The notes: a model not told the origin generated them from the sequence alone. A stretch of 64,000 nucleotides of DNA from Lacibacter sp. H407 (GCF_037892605.1 NZ_JBBKTU010000001.1:1178001-1242000); one strand, 5' to 3'; positions 26,472 through 34,129 are shown, numbered from the stretch's first letter. Numbers and translations: made by a program.

Positions 26472-27656
26472 CTACTTTAAAATACTGCCTACTTTTAACT
26501 CAAACATTTGTGGTACGCTATTCCGGAAAATGAGGATGCGGACTTTCTGTCCCTGGTTTTGCAACAGCAGTTTGTACTGTCCAATGTTATTGCTGAAATT
26601 GCTTTCAACACCAAAGATGATATCGCCGGGCATTAATCCTGCTTTTTCGGCAGGTGAGCCTTGTTGTATTTCAGTAATAATGATCTTTCCCTCAATAAAA
26701 TAATAACTCATGCCTGTATAAGAGTAGTCAAACGGATCACGCATATGCGAGTTAGGTGTAAGGTGAATTGTCCGCTCGGGATAATTCAACACAATATTAA
26801 ACCTTCGCAACAAATCGCTGCCGAGCAAGCCTTTGATGGACGGATAGCCCAACACATTCATCGAATCGCTGTACACATGAATGGGCACTTTTGAAAATCT
26901 GTACGGACCGATCTTCATTCGTTTCATCGTAGTGAGCCGCATGTTGATCTTACCGATCAATCCTTCCACTTGTGTATTCACCGATTTTTTTCGCTTGCTG
27001 ATGAACACACTGTCCTGCATAAACTGTTCCGACATCAGCACACACAAACCGGCACCGGTGTCAAAGTAAAAGTTGAGCAAATAGCTCCGCTCATCCTGTA
27101 CATAGTGGTTGGTAATAGGAATGGAAGCGAAGGTGGGTTTTAACGTGGTTCCTTTTTTTGGATATTCATACTTGCCGGGCATGTACACACTCATCAATTG
27201 TTTGTCGTAATCAATGCCAACAATGTAACGGCGTAAGAACGAGAAGCCGATAATGCCATCAACACGAAGACCATACACCTCCGTTAATATTTCATAATCG
27301 TTGATATGAAAGTCGAGCCGTTCCACATCCAGCCCGGGAAAGTGAAGCGTTCCATTCTTATAATAGTTGATGTTCTTGATGCCGCCGATCCCACGAACGG
27401 TACGGTCGCTGGGTTCCAGCGGAAGCTTATAATACAACGCCGTTAAAGTGTCGAGTGAAATACCTCCGCTACCCGTATCCAGGATAAAGTTGAGCGTATC
27501 AGGAAAATCGTTGAGCGTAGCATGGAGTATAATAATGCCACCGGTCAACTGCTCAAACTTAAAGCTGGTAAGCAGTTTTGCAGGGGGAAACTCATCGTTC
27601 TGAGCCGACAAACGGAAACAGAGCAACAGCAGGCATATCGTTTTGGTCAACTTCAC
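26472..27656 (-). CDS. Secreted two-lobed aspartic protease with C-terminal PDZ domain
   Basis: A 394-residue protein with a signal peptide (MKLTKTICLLLLCFRLSAQ) and a GTG start at 27656. Two aspartyl protease half-domains follow. The first has Asp60 in FILDTGSGG and the flap-supporting GIIGFSFLR; the second has Asp199 in FYFDTGAGL and GLLGSDLLR. Residues about 320-394 form a PDZ-like domain (GSPAEKAGLMPGDIIFGVE). Both catalytic DTG motifs are present in one chain, so it could act without dimerising, unlike retropepsins. Bacteroidota carry many aspartyl protease-PDZ proteins; their substrates are mostly unknown. It is divergent from mqnC. Confidence 0.85.
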   Translation of the reverse strand: MKLTKTICLLLLCFRLSAQNDEFPPAKLLTSFKFEQLTGGIIILHATLNDFPDTLNFILDTGSGGISLDTLTALYYKLPLEPSDRTVRGIGGIKNINYYKNGTLHFPGLDVERLDFHINDYEILTEVYGLRVDGIIGFSFLRRYIVGIDYDKQLMSVYMPGKYEYPKKGTTLKPTFASIPITNHYVQDERSYLLNFYFDTGAGLCVLMSEQFMQDSVFISKRKKSVNTQVEGLIGKINMRLTTMKRMKIGPYRFSKVPIHVYSDSMNVLGYPSIKGLLGSDLLRRFNIVLNYPERTIHLTPNSHMRDPFDYSYTGMSYYFIEGKIIITEIQQGSPAEKAGLMPGDIIFGVESNFSNNIGQYKLLLQNQGQKVRILIFRNSVPQMFELKVGSILK

Positions 27657-27716
27657 TTCTCAATATTAATGGAAACTACCGGTACAGACAACCAAATTAG
27701 GATGAACGCTTCGTGG

Positions 27717-27743
27717 TTGGTAAAATATCCGACCGTAACTTTG
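27717..27743 (+). promoter_or_regulatory. Candidate promoter for mqnC
   Basis: TTG at 27717-27719 and TAACTTTG at 27736-27743 (TAnnTTTG type) with a 16-nt spacer, about 100 nt before the mqnC start. Spacing is slightly short of the usual Bacteroidota value. It is a pattern match only. Confidence 0.35.
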
Positions 27744-27840
27744 CAAATACGCAACATGCAAGAAACAACAGGCAAACACAGGTCAAGGCTTTGCATATTG
27801 CCAATTGGCTATTGTCTATTAATTTTTGAAAATCCAGCAC

Positions 27841-28965
27841 ATGAACCTCAACGATCTCTATCAAAAAGCCTCCAACTTTGAATTTTTAACTGTTGAAGAA
27901 GGCATGTATCTTTTTCAACATGCACCACTTACTGAGCTGATGTTTGTGGCCGATGAATTACGCAAACAACAGGTGCCGCATGGTAAAGTAACCTGGCAGA
28001 TCGATCGGAATGTGAACACTACCAATGTATGTATTGCCAATTGCAAGTTCTGTAACTTCTTTCGCATACCCGGTCATGCTGAAGCATACATCACCGATAT
28101 TGAAACCTATAAAAAGAAAATTGAAGAAACCATAAAGTGGGGTGGCGATCAATTACTGTTACAAGGTGGGCATCATCCTGAACTCGGATTGGATTTCTAT
28201 GTAAACCTCTTCAAACAACTTAAAGCATTATATCCAAACATTAAACTGCACACACTCGGGCCACCCGAAGTGGCACATATCACCAAGCTGGAAAAAAGTA
28301 CGCATCACGAAGTATTGAAAGCATTGAAAGAAGCAGGAATGGATTCATTACCGGGTGCGGGTGCGGAAATTTTAATTGATCGTGTACGTCGGTTGATCAG
28401 CAAAGGAAAATGTGGTGCGCAGGAATGGTTGGATATTATGCATGAAGCACATAAACTCAACATTACCACCAGCGGAACAATGATGTTTGGTCATGTAGAA
28501 ACATTGCAGGAACGTTTTGAACATTTGGTAAAGATCCGTGAAGTGCAAAGCCGCAAACCGGAAGAAGCAAAAGGTTTTCTTGCATTTATACCATGGACCT
28601 TCCAGGATGTAGATACATTGCTGGCAAAAATTCGTGGTGTACATAATTTAACTACTGCTGAAGAATATGTACGTATGATCGCCATGAGCCGAATCATGTT
28701 ACCAAACGTGAAAAATATACAGGCGAGTTGGTTAACTGTTGGTAAACAAACAGCGCAACTTTGTTTGCAGGCAGGTGCCAATGATTTCGGAAGTATTATG
28801 TTGGAAGAAAATGTAGTGAGTGCTGCCGGTGCACCGCATCGCTTCACCTACAAATCAATCCAGGAAGCTATTCGTGAGGCAGGTTTTGAACCGCAACTCC
28901 GCACACAACAATATGAGTGGAGAGAATTACCGAATGTGATTGAAGAACAGGTGGTGGATTATTAG
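27841..28965 (+). CDS. mqnC: Cyclic dehypoxanthinyl futalosine synthase (radical SAM)
   Basis: A 374-residue radical SAM enzyme; the ATG at 27841 is preferred over a TTG 15 nt upstream. The 4Fe-4S cluster ligands are Cys64, Cys68 and Cys71 in VCIANCKFCNFF. Other signatures are LLQGGHHPELGLDFY, LGPPEVAHI, DSLPGAGAEIL, MMFGHVET and SIMLEENVVSAAG, all typical of MqnC, which closes dehypoxanthinyl futalosine into a cyclic form in menaquinone synthesis by the futalosine route. The related MqnE has different details around GAGAEIL. No other mqn gene is adjacent, which is common in this phylum. A terminator follows at 29008. Confidence 0.88.
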   Translation: MNLNDLYQKASNFEFLTVEEGMYLFQHAPLTELMFVADELRKQQVPHGKVTWQIDRNVNTTNVCIANCKFCNFFRIPGHAEAYITDIETYKKKIEETIKWGGDQLLLQGGHHPELGLDFYVNLFKQLKALYPNIKLHTLGPPEVAHITKLEKSTHHEVLKALKEAGMDSLPGAGAEILIDRVRRLISKGKCGAQEWLDIMHEAHKLNITTSGTMMFGHVETLQERFEHLVKIREVQSRKPEEAKGFLAFIPWTFQDVDTLLAKIRGVHNLTTAEEYVRMIAMSRIMLPNVKNIQASWLTVGKQTAQLCLQAGANDFGSIMLEENVVSAAGAPHRFTYKSIQEAIREAGFEPQLRTQQYEWRELPNVIEEQVVDY

Positions 28966-29007
28966 GGTCGGGGCGCTTACAGCGACCTGAACCGTAAGTA
29001 TATAAGC

Positions 29008-29040
29008 ACAGCCGATGCGATGCATCGGCTGTTTTCGTTT
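29008..29040. terminator. Bidirectional terminator between mqnC and the small - strand gene
   Basis: CAGCCGATG at 29009-29017 pairs with CATCGGCTG at 29023-29031 around a 5-nt loop, followed by TTTTCGTTT. On the other strand an A-rich run flanks it. It serves two convergent genes. Confidence 0.7.
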
Positions 29041-29260
29041 AGAACGGTAATGGCTCTTCGTTTAAAATAATCTCTTTTTTAATAAGTCCTTTTTTTAGCT
29101 GTTGATAGCTGATGCGTTTCGATTGACCTCGGTTTCTGTAATACAATTTGTTTTGATGTATTTCTACAAACATCTTTTCCTGTTGCGGAAACTGGTACAC
29201 CGTTCGCCAATCCTGCATACCGATTTGCAGTTGCGCATTCCAGTATTTGAGTATGATCAT
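29039..29260 (-). CDS. Small conserved-looking protein of unknown function
   Basis: A 73-residue protein (MIILKYWNAQLQIGMQDWRT...) with basic stretches RNRGQSKRISYQQLKKGLIKK and an acidic-proline tail NEEPLPF. It has no signal peptide or membrane segment. The start ATG is at 29260, just left of a 9-bp inverted repeat (TTGTATAAA at 29261-29269 and its partner near 29293-29302). It converges on mqnC across the shared terminator. Its codon use is like the neighbours to its left rather than the AT-rich genes to the right, so it is probably not a cassette gene. I do not recognise the family. Confidence 0.55.
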   Translation of the reverse strand: MIILKYWNAQLQIGMQDWRTVYQFPQQEKMFVEIHQNKLYYRNRGQSKRISYQQLKKGLIKKEIILNEEPLPF

Positions 29261-29321
29261 TTGTATAAATATAAGTTGAAAATCAATAGAATTTTATACA
29301 AGAAGGTGCGTATATTTATGT

Positions 29322-29330
29322 GTTGTGTGC
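29322..29330 (+). other. First cassette junction (entry-side core site)
   Basis: GTTGTGTGC at 29322-29330 is the exact reverse complement of GCACACAAC at 29866-29874, which starts the inverted repeat behind the first cassette gene. This makes 29322 the left boundary of the first cassette. Unlike the later junctions, no inverted-repeat site lies immediately to its left, so it could be the attI-like entry point, or a site whose left partner has been lost. Confidence 0.65.
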
Positions 29331-29410
29331 TATACTGTGTGACGGCTTAAAATTTGAATAAGAAAGAAATTATTCAATCCTTAAAAATATATCCAATACG
29401 TAATCTTACC

Positions 29411-29857
29411 ATGACAGAGTTTAGCGTTAAGTTTTTTTCAATTAAAAAACTGTTTCAATATTACTTACCAACGACACTTTCTTTCTTTATGCTTGTGACG
29501 ATTGAAAGAAATATGGAGCCAGATATTGGTGGATATGAAAAATTATATGGGTTGCCTCTTTCGTATATTTCAAGTAACTATGCTTTTACACATCACTTTG
29601 ACGTTTATATTTTAGCATTACTTTTTGACTTGCTGCTTTATTTTATTTTGACACTTCTATTCTTTAAATTAATTGAGGCAATCGGAATAAAACTTAAAAC
29701 ACATTGGACTTTCGTTTCACTTGGAGTTATAGTTTGTATATTTTGGCTTTGTTCTTTTGCTTTGATAACTTTTGAAAGCACTTTTAAATTGAAAAACGAT
29801 TTCTTTTATTTCAAAACAACGAGTAGTCGTTTATATTTCGGTTCGTTCCCCTGGTAA
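29411..29857 (+). CDS. Cassette 1 gene: membrane protein of unknown function
   Basis: A 148-residue protein from the ATG at 29411 (MTEFSVKFFSIKKLFQYY...); an in-frame TTG at 29354 would add 19 residues (MNKKEIIQSLKIYPIRNLT) and sits nearer the cassette edge, so it is also possible. Three hydrophobic stretches are seen: LPTTLSFFMLVTI, VYILALLFDLLLYFILTLLF and FVSLGVIVCIFWLCSFALI, with a basic FFYFKTTSSRLYF end. It is predicted to lie in the inner membrane. It is clearly richer in A+T than the surrounding chromosome, pointing to transfer. It lies between the junction at 29322 and the attC-like site at 29866. No family was recognised. Confidence 0.65.
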   Translation: MTEFSVKFFSIKKLFQYYLPTTLSFFMLVTIERNMEPDIGGYEKLYGLPLSYISSNYAFTHHFDVYILALLFDLLLYFILTLLFFKLIEAIGIKLKTHWTFVSLGVIVCIFWLCSFALITFESTFKLKNDFFYFKTTSSRLYFGSFPW

Positions 29858-29865
29858 AAAGTACA

Positions 29866-30061
29866 GCACACAACACAGCATACACGAAAGTCAGGGCTGG
29901 ACATTGAAACTTGTGCAGCATCAACATGGCAACAGTAGTTAGGGGCTAGACTCGTTCTAATAATTTTTACGTTAAATTCATAGTCACATTTCTTAAAATC
30001 ATTTCCACCGGGCTGGACCAGCTATGACTTCCCTGCCCTGCGTGTATGCAAAACGTTATGC
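29866..30061 (+). repeat. attC-like recombination site 1 (end of cassette 1)
   Basis: It starts with GCACACAAC (29866-29874), reverse complement of the first bases of cassette 1. The left arm AACACAGCATACACG...CAGGGC pairs with the right arm GCCCTG CGTGTATGC AAAACGTT (about 30033-30057), with 9 perfect bases (GCATACACG/CGTGTATGC), an AAAGT bulge and then CAGGGC/GCCCTG. It ends at the junction AACGTTATGC (30052-30061). The length, about 196 nt, is at the long end for attC sites. Confidence 0.7.
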
Positions 30062-30089
30062 ATAAGCTTAAATCAAGATTTCGTTGACA

Positions 30090-30755
30090 ATGAAATTGAC
30101 AAATATTTCCCTGACAATAATTTCTCTTCTTTTTGTTGGTTGTAACTCAACCCAACAAAAGGACACTAACTTAAATAAACCATCAGCAAATATTGACGTT
30201 GACACATTACATATTGACAAAGTCGCTTTAAAAGAAACGTTTCAACAAGAGGACACCGCCTACAATGAATATCTTACGGACAGACTAAAACCAATCCGGG
30301 AAAATTTTAAACGCATTAATTCAATTGCCACATGGACATCTACTGAACAAAAGGAACTTAATGAATCAACCGAAAGCGGTGAAGTAACATTTTACTATTC
30401 AAATGGAGTTCTAGAAAAAATGGTGACACGGCATTTTGGTGAAACCTTTCAACAGTTGACAGAGTACTATTTATTGAAAGGAAAACTCTCATTTGTATTT
30501 GAGAAGTCTTACAAATACAATCGACCAATTTATTACGATTCGACTTCAATGAAGGAAAATAAGGATAATCAAGCTTTTGACTTTGAGAAATCTGAAATTA
30601 TTGAGGACAGAAGTTATTTCGACAACGAAAAGCTAATTCATCAGGTAAACAACCAAGACTGTGGTTCTCCTTTTGCAAGCGACTATTTATCAAAGGAACA
30701 AATGCGGTTAAAAACAGACTTTGATAAACTCAAAGCAATGACAAAGCAAAATTGA
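30090..30755 (+). CDS. Cassette 2 gene: lipoprotein of unknown function
   Basis: A 221-residue protein with a lipoprotein signal (MKLTNISLTIISLLFVGCNS, lipobox LFVGC, Cys18). The ATG at 30090 is used; a TTG two codons upstream is possible. The mature part is rich in Lys, Glu, Asp and Asn (TQQKDTNLNKPS, STEQKELNESTESGEVTFYYSNG), with a repeated-looking Y-x-x-x pattern and LTEYYLLKGKLSFVFEKSY, suggesting a beta-rich domain. Its base composition is AT-rich like the other cassette genes. It starts 35 nt after the junction at 30055 and ends 10 nt before the next attC-like site. It has no recognised family. Confidence 0.7.
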   Translation: MKLTNISLTIISLLFVGCNSTQQKDTNLNKPSANIDVDTLHIDKVALKETFQQEDTAYNEYLTDRLKPIRENFKRINSIATWTSTEQKELNESTESGEVTFYYSNGVLEKMVTRHFGETFQQLTEYYLLKGKLSFVFEKSYKYNRPIYYDSTSMKENKDNQAFDFEKSEIIEDRSYFDNEKLIHQVNNQDCGSPFASDYLSKEQMRLKTDFDKLKAMTKQN

Positions 30756-30764
30756 AAAGCCTGT

Positions 30765-30961
30765 GCATAACATCAGGTTTCGTGCAATTGGGGCATGACG
30801 TTGAAGCAATCATCGGCAGTGCATATCCAGGCTTTATATTCGGCGGACGTAATTCTGCGGGGCAGTAGTTCTTAACTTCGGCTTTTAGTTATAAATTTAG
30901 CTTCAGTTTCGGGCGGACAGTTAGTCAATTCCCCAACTGCACAAAGCCCTGAACGTTGGCT
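30765..30961 (+). repeat. attC-like recombination site 2 (end of cassette 2)
   Basis: It starts GCATAAC (30765-30771), the reverse complement of GTTATGC which opens cassette 2 at 30055; the match extends to 8 bases. The left arm CAGG-TTT-CGTGCA-TTGGGG-CATGAC pairs with the right arm (about 30926-30952), which holds GTCAATTCCCC, AACTGCAC and AAAGCCCTG. Unpaired bases are few and lie on one side. It ends in the junction AACGTTGGCTGCA (30952-30964). Confidence 0.75.
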
Positions 30962-30981
30962 GCAATTAAAATTACCCTCTA

Positions 30982-32133
30982 TTGACAAAGAACATTTTTT
31001 ATTCCTGGCAATCAGACCTGCCTAATAATACAAATAGAGGATTTATTGAAAGTTGCCTTCAAAAAGCTATAAAGGATTTGAAGGATAAAGACCTTCATTT
31101 AGAAATTGCAATTGACAGAGATACAAAAGGGGTTTCTGGAACACCAGACATTATTAAAACTATTTTTGACAAGATTGCGGAAAGTCATGTTTTTATTGCT
31201 GACATTTCCTTTATAGACGGGAAAAGAAGTAAAAAGAGGAGTTCCAATCCTAACGTTTTAATTGAGCTTGGTTATGCAGCAAAAGCAATTGGTTGGGAAA
31301 ATATCATTTGTATATTCAATACACAATTTGGTAAAGTTGAACAATTGCCTTTTGACCTTCGCCACCGTAGACCTTTAAGTTATCAAATCGCTGACGCCGC
31401 AAACAAAACAAAGGAACGAGAATTACTGTCAAAGCAATTGAGTCAAGAAATTTCCAGTATTATTCATAAACAAAGCAGTAAAGACCAAATCATTGAATAC
31501 ATAAAACTTCAGCTTGACAAAGAAGTTTTATCAATATGTAATCATATCAAAAAACTACTGTACGGTTATAGCAAATTTTTCACGCTGAACGACATCTTTA
31601 ATATGCTTGATTTAAAGCGTGATGCTTTGAATAGAATCTTTTCCGAAAGTGAATTTATTGGATTTCAGGTAGTGAAGGATTGGCAAAGTTATCGTGACAA
31701 TTTGAAAACGCTAATTGAAAATCCTACATTTTCAAAGTACATTGATGAAGATAAGCTTGCACCAATTATTCAAATGACAAACACTTTGATGCTAATTGAA
31801 CTGAACTTTAAACAACGTAACTTTTTCAATGAAATAAATAAGCAAGCTGACAATTGCGAAATTATAGCGGCAAATGAAATGAATAAGTCCAACCACGAAG
31901 ACAGCTATATTCTGCTTGGGAAAAAGAAAGATGCAAAAGCAGGTAAGGTTTTAGACGCTGGCATTATCTACAAATACAACCTTGACAGAGCATTAAAGTT
32001 TTATAAAGTCAAAGAGACTGAAATGTTCGTTTTGACTGAATTGTTTAGCAACTTGTTAGAAAATTTAAATGATACAATTAAAAAATGGGGTGACAACATT
32101 ATGATTGACCCCGCAACATTTAAGTTACATTAA
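30982..32133 (+). CDS. Cassette 3 gene: TIR-like/nucleotide-binding domain protein
   Basis: A 383-residue protein with a TTG start at 30982; the next ATG is far inside, and the family start FYSWQSDLPNNTNRGFI fits this position. Residues about 1-130 form a TIR-like fold: YSWQSD, IAIDRDTKGVSGTPDI, SHVFIADISFI, SNPNVLIELGYAAKAIG with the conserved Glu95, then LPFDLRHRRP. Proteins with this YSWQSD...NPNVLIELGYA pattern are frequent in anti-phage and other defence contexts and are thought to bind or cleave nucleotides such as NAD+ (family knowledge, not shown here). The second half (about 150-383) is helical and unrecognised and may be a sensor. It lies alone as a cassette gene, 26 nt after the junction. 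Confidence 0.75.
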   Translation: MTKNIFYSWQSDLPNNTNRGFIESCLQKAIKDLKDKDLHLEIAIDRDTKGVSGTPDIIKTIFDKIAESHVFIADISFIDGKRSKKRSSNPNVLIELGYAAKAIGWENIICIFNTQFGKVEQLPFDLRHRRPLSYQIADAANKTKERELLSKQLSQEISSIIHKQSSKDQIIEYIKLQLDKEVLSICNHIKKLLYGYSKFFTLNDIFNMLDLKRDALNRIFSESEFIGFQVVKDWQSYRDNLKTLIENPTFSKYIDEDKLAPIIQMTNTLMLIELNFKQRNFFNEINKQADNCEIIAANEMNKSNHEDSYILLGKKKDAKAGKVLDAGIIYKYNLDRALKFYKVKETEMFVLTELFSNLLENLNDTIKKWGDNIMIDPATFKLH

Positions 32134-32135
32134 CT

Positions 32136-32268
32136 GCAGCCAACAGTGTGTTTATAAAATTGTGGCTGGACGTTAAGCATTCAGCTATAAATCGCTATTT
32201 TGCTTTTGTGGTTAATTAAAACAGAGTTTTTCAATTGCCACAACTTCATAAACACTTTAACGTTGGCT
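32136..32268 (+). repeat. attC-like recombination site 3 (end of cassette 3)
   Basis: TGCAGCCAAC at 32135-32144 is the exact reverse complement of GTTGGCTGCA which opens cassette 3 at 30955-30964 (10 of 10). The left arm reads GCAGCCAAC-AGTGTGTTTATAAA and ATTGTGGC. The right arm's reverse complement reads GCAGCCAACGTTAAAGTGTT, then TATGAAGTTGTGGC. The arms pair along roughly 30 positions with one 3-nt insertion. It ends at AACGTTGGCTGC (32259-32270). This is the clearest of the sites and is about 133 nt long. Confidence 0.8.
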
Positions 32269-32290
32269 GCTATTTCACAACCACTCTGCT

Positions 32291-32746
32291 ATGGGACTAT
32301 TTGATTTATTTAAAAAGCCACTAATCGTTAACGATGACTTTTTCGGCGCTTTACGCTTTGTAGACTTTAAAGACCTCTCAAAAGATTACTTTGAAGGCAA
32401 TGGTCATTTCACCCCGACTGGCAACGAAACTGAATATTTAATTCAGGCGGACAAAAATGGTCCAACTGATGAACAGAAACAGTTCTATCGGGATTTACAA
32501 TCGAATTTCAACCAGTTCATCGACAAAATCAAACCCTTGATTGAAGACGAGTTCCGCAACTGGAAAGAAGATTTTGTAATCAAAGACTTCAATAAGGAGT
32601 TTGAACTTGTGTGTATTACAATTCCACGGTTTGACGTCAGACCGCTGATATGGGACATGGCTTTTACGACCATTCACGACGAGAACCATCATGTGACGAT
32701 AGACTTCATCGACTTTGAACCTAATGGCATTTTAATAGACGGCTAA
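32291..32746 (+). CDS. Cassette 4 gene: small soluble protein of unknown function
   Basis: A 151-residue protein starting MGLFDLFKKPLIVNDDFFGAL, a start seen in small immunity-like and DUF proteins. It is rich in aromatic and acidic residues (FVDFKDLSKDYFEGNGHF; EDEFRNWKEDFVI; PRFDVRPLIWDMAF) and has no signal peptide. The overall pattern of short beta strands recalls small proteins found next to polymorphic toxins, but I cannot assign a family. The ATG is 29 nt after the junction at 32262. Base composition is only slightly AT-rich. The expected attC behind it is degenerate. Confidence 0.65.
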   Translation: MGLFDLFKKPLIVNDDFFGALRFVDFKDLSKDYFEGNGHFTPTGNETEYLIQADKNGPTDEQKQFYRDLQSNFNQFIDKIKPLIEDEFRNWKEDFVIKDFNKEFELVCITIPRFDVRPLIWDMAFTTIHDENHHVTIDFIDFEPNGILIDG

Positions 32747-32747
32747 C

Positions 32748-32815
32748 ACCAACGGCAGGTAACATGGGTTTGCCAATATACCGGCTGATGAACATAGGCT
32801 TCAGCCCTTGTTGGT
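32748..32815 (+). repeat. Possible degenerate attC-like site 4, and the rest of the gap to 33049
   Basis: ACCAAC at 32748-32753 and GTTGGT at 32810-32815 frame a 68-nt element with inner pairing (ATACC/GGTAT, GGCTGA/TCAGCC). Only five bases, GTTGG/CCAAC, agree with the start of cassette 4, so the cassette rule is poorly met and the site is doubtful. The remaining 32816-33049 stretch holds no gene. It has two TTGACAAC direct repeats (near 32923 and 33000), of unknown meaning, and is AT-rich, as a promoter region would be. Confidence 0.35.
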
Positions 32816-33049
32816 ATTCCAGAAATAAGCACGCCGAGGTTGTGTCTCCCGACCAACCGTATAAAAAAAATTTCTTCTTATCAGTTAAAACGAAATCATC
32901 TAAATCACACAATACATAACAATTGACAACGGTTGCAGCGATTTTACAAACGTTTTACATCTGCTTTACAAGTTTTTACCAATAAAAAGCTGCAGGCAAA
33001 TTGACAACTGATAGCTTTACTTAATTGTTTCACCAAATCAATTCAAGTC

Positions 33050-34129
33050 ATGAAAATCTATCTTCTTGCAATTCTGCTGCTTTTTCAATCTCCTTTTGTA
33101 TCTCCTATCGCAGATCGTAATAAGCCAACGCTAAATAAAACTAAACCCGGTGTTGCAAACATCGTTTTTAAATCTACTGATGGCGGACAAACGTGGAAAG
33201 ATATCAGCGAAGGGCTACCCGAAAAGTTGCAGGACGATGGTACACAGAGAGATGGTTTTTTTGCAAACGAAAGTGGTTTCTATGTACGTGTTGAAAACGG
33301 GATCTATCAGAGTAAACCAAATTCCACTGCTCCTTTTTGGGGAAAAGAGATTTTCCCTGACAAACAGGGCAGCATTGCTGCTTGTAAGAGTGGGCTAATT
33401 GCCTATAATAACGATGGCCAATTTTTACAAAAATTAAACGGAACAAATGTGTGGTTGCCTGTGTACACGAATTTTCAAGAGAAAGGGGTACGCACCGTTT
33501 TTGAAACTACCGGAGGTGCCGTTTTTATTGGCTGCAACAACGGCCTTTTCAGATCTACGAACAGTGGAAAAACCTGGAAACAAGTGCAGGCTGGTGGCTG
33601 GGCAATGAAATTGGTTGAGTTAAACGGTGTACTGCTGGCAACCAGCCACCGAGGGATCATCAGATCGACCGATGCCGGCGAAAACTGGGAGTTGGTGATA
33701 AGCGAGGGCGGTGTGGGTATCGATGTAGCAGGCATCGAAGGCGGATTTGCTGCTATTACGTTCAATACACAATCGAATACAAGAAGAATCCGAACATCGT
33801 ACGACGGCGGTAAAACCTGGCAGCCAATTGATGCCGGCTTTCCGGAGCAAACCTTGATTGTTCCGGTAGTGAGGCCCTTTTCTCAAATGAATCAAACTGA
33901 TTCAATTTGGAATCCGAATAACAATACCAGTCTTCCGAAGCAAGCCTTTATCACTTCCATTGTGCAGGTTGGTGAAAATTTCTATTGTGGTCATCCAGAC
34001 GGTATTTTCAAAACAGCAGACAACGGGAAAACATGGAAACTGATACTTCCTTCTATTGAAAACAAGGTTTTTAATTTATCTGTTTCAAACGGTGTGATCT
34101 ATGCAATACCGAGGAATAGAGGATGTTGA
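33050..34129 (+). CDS. Secreted BNR/sialidase-like beta-propeller protein
   Basis: A 359-residue protein with a signal peptide (MKIYLLAILLLFQSPFVSPI). Asp-box-like repeats recur: STDGGQTWKDI, STNSGKTWKQV, STDAGENWELV, SYDGGKTWQPI and TADNGKTWKLI. This is the S/T-x-D-x-G-x-T-W motif of BNR propellers, as in sialidases and the Ycf48/photosystem assembly group. Bacterial members without catalytic residues often work as binding or structural proteins at the cell surface. The arginine triad of true sialidases is not evident. A terminator follows at 34176. Confidence 0.8.
   Translation: MKIYLLAILLLFQSPFVSPIADRNKPTLNKTKPGVANIVFKSTDGGQTWKDISEGLPEKLQDDGTQRDGFFANESGFYVRVENGIYQSKPNSTAPFWGKEIFPDKQGSIAACKSGLIAYNNDGQFLQKLNGTNVWLPVYTNFQEKGVRTVFETTGGAVFIGCNNGLFRSTNSGKTWKQVQAGGWAMKLVELNGVLLATSHRGIIRSTDAGENWELVISEGGVGIDVAGIEGGFAAITFNTQSNTRRIRTSYDGGKTWQPIDAGFPEQTLIVPVVRPFSQMNQTDSIWNPNNNTSLPKQAFITSIVQVGENFYCGHPDGIFKTADNGKTWKLILPSIENKVFNLSVSNGVIYAIPRNRGC

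Noticed and set aside
32721-32912. 63-residue - strand frame in the region after cassette 4
   Set aside because: It covers the end of the cassette gene and the inverted-repeat region, lacks a recognisable pattern, and all cassette genes run on the + strand.
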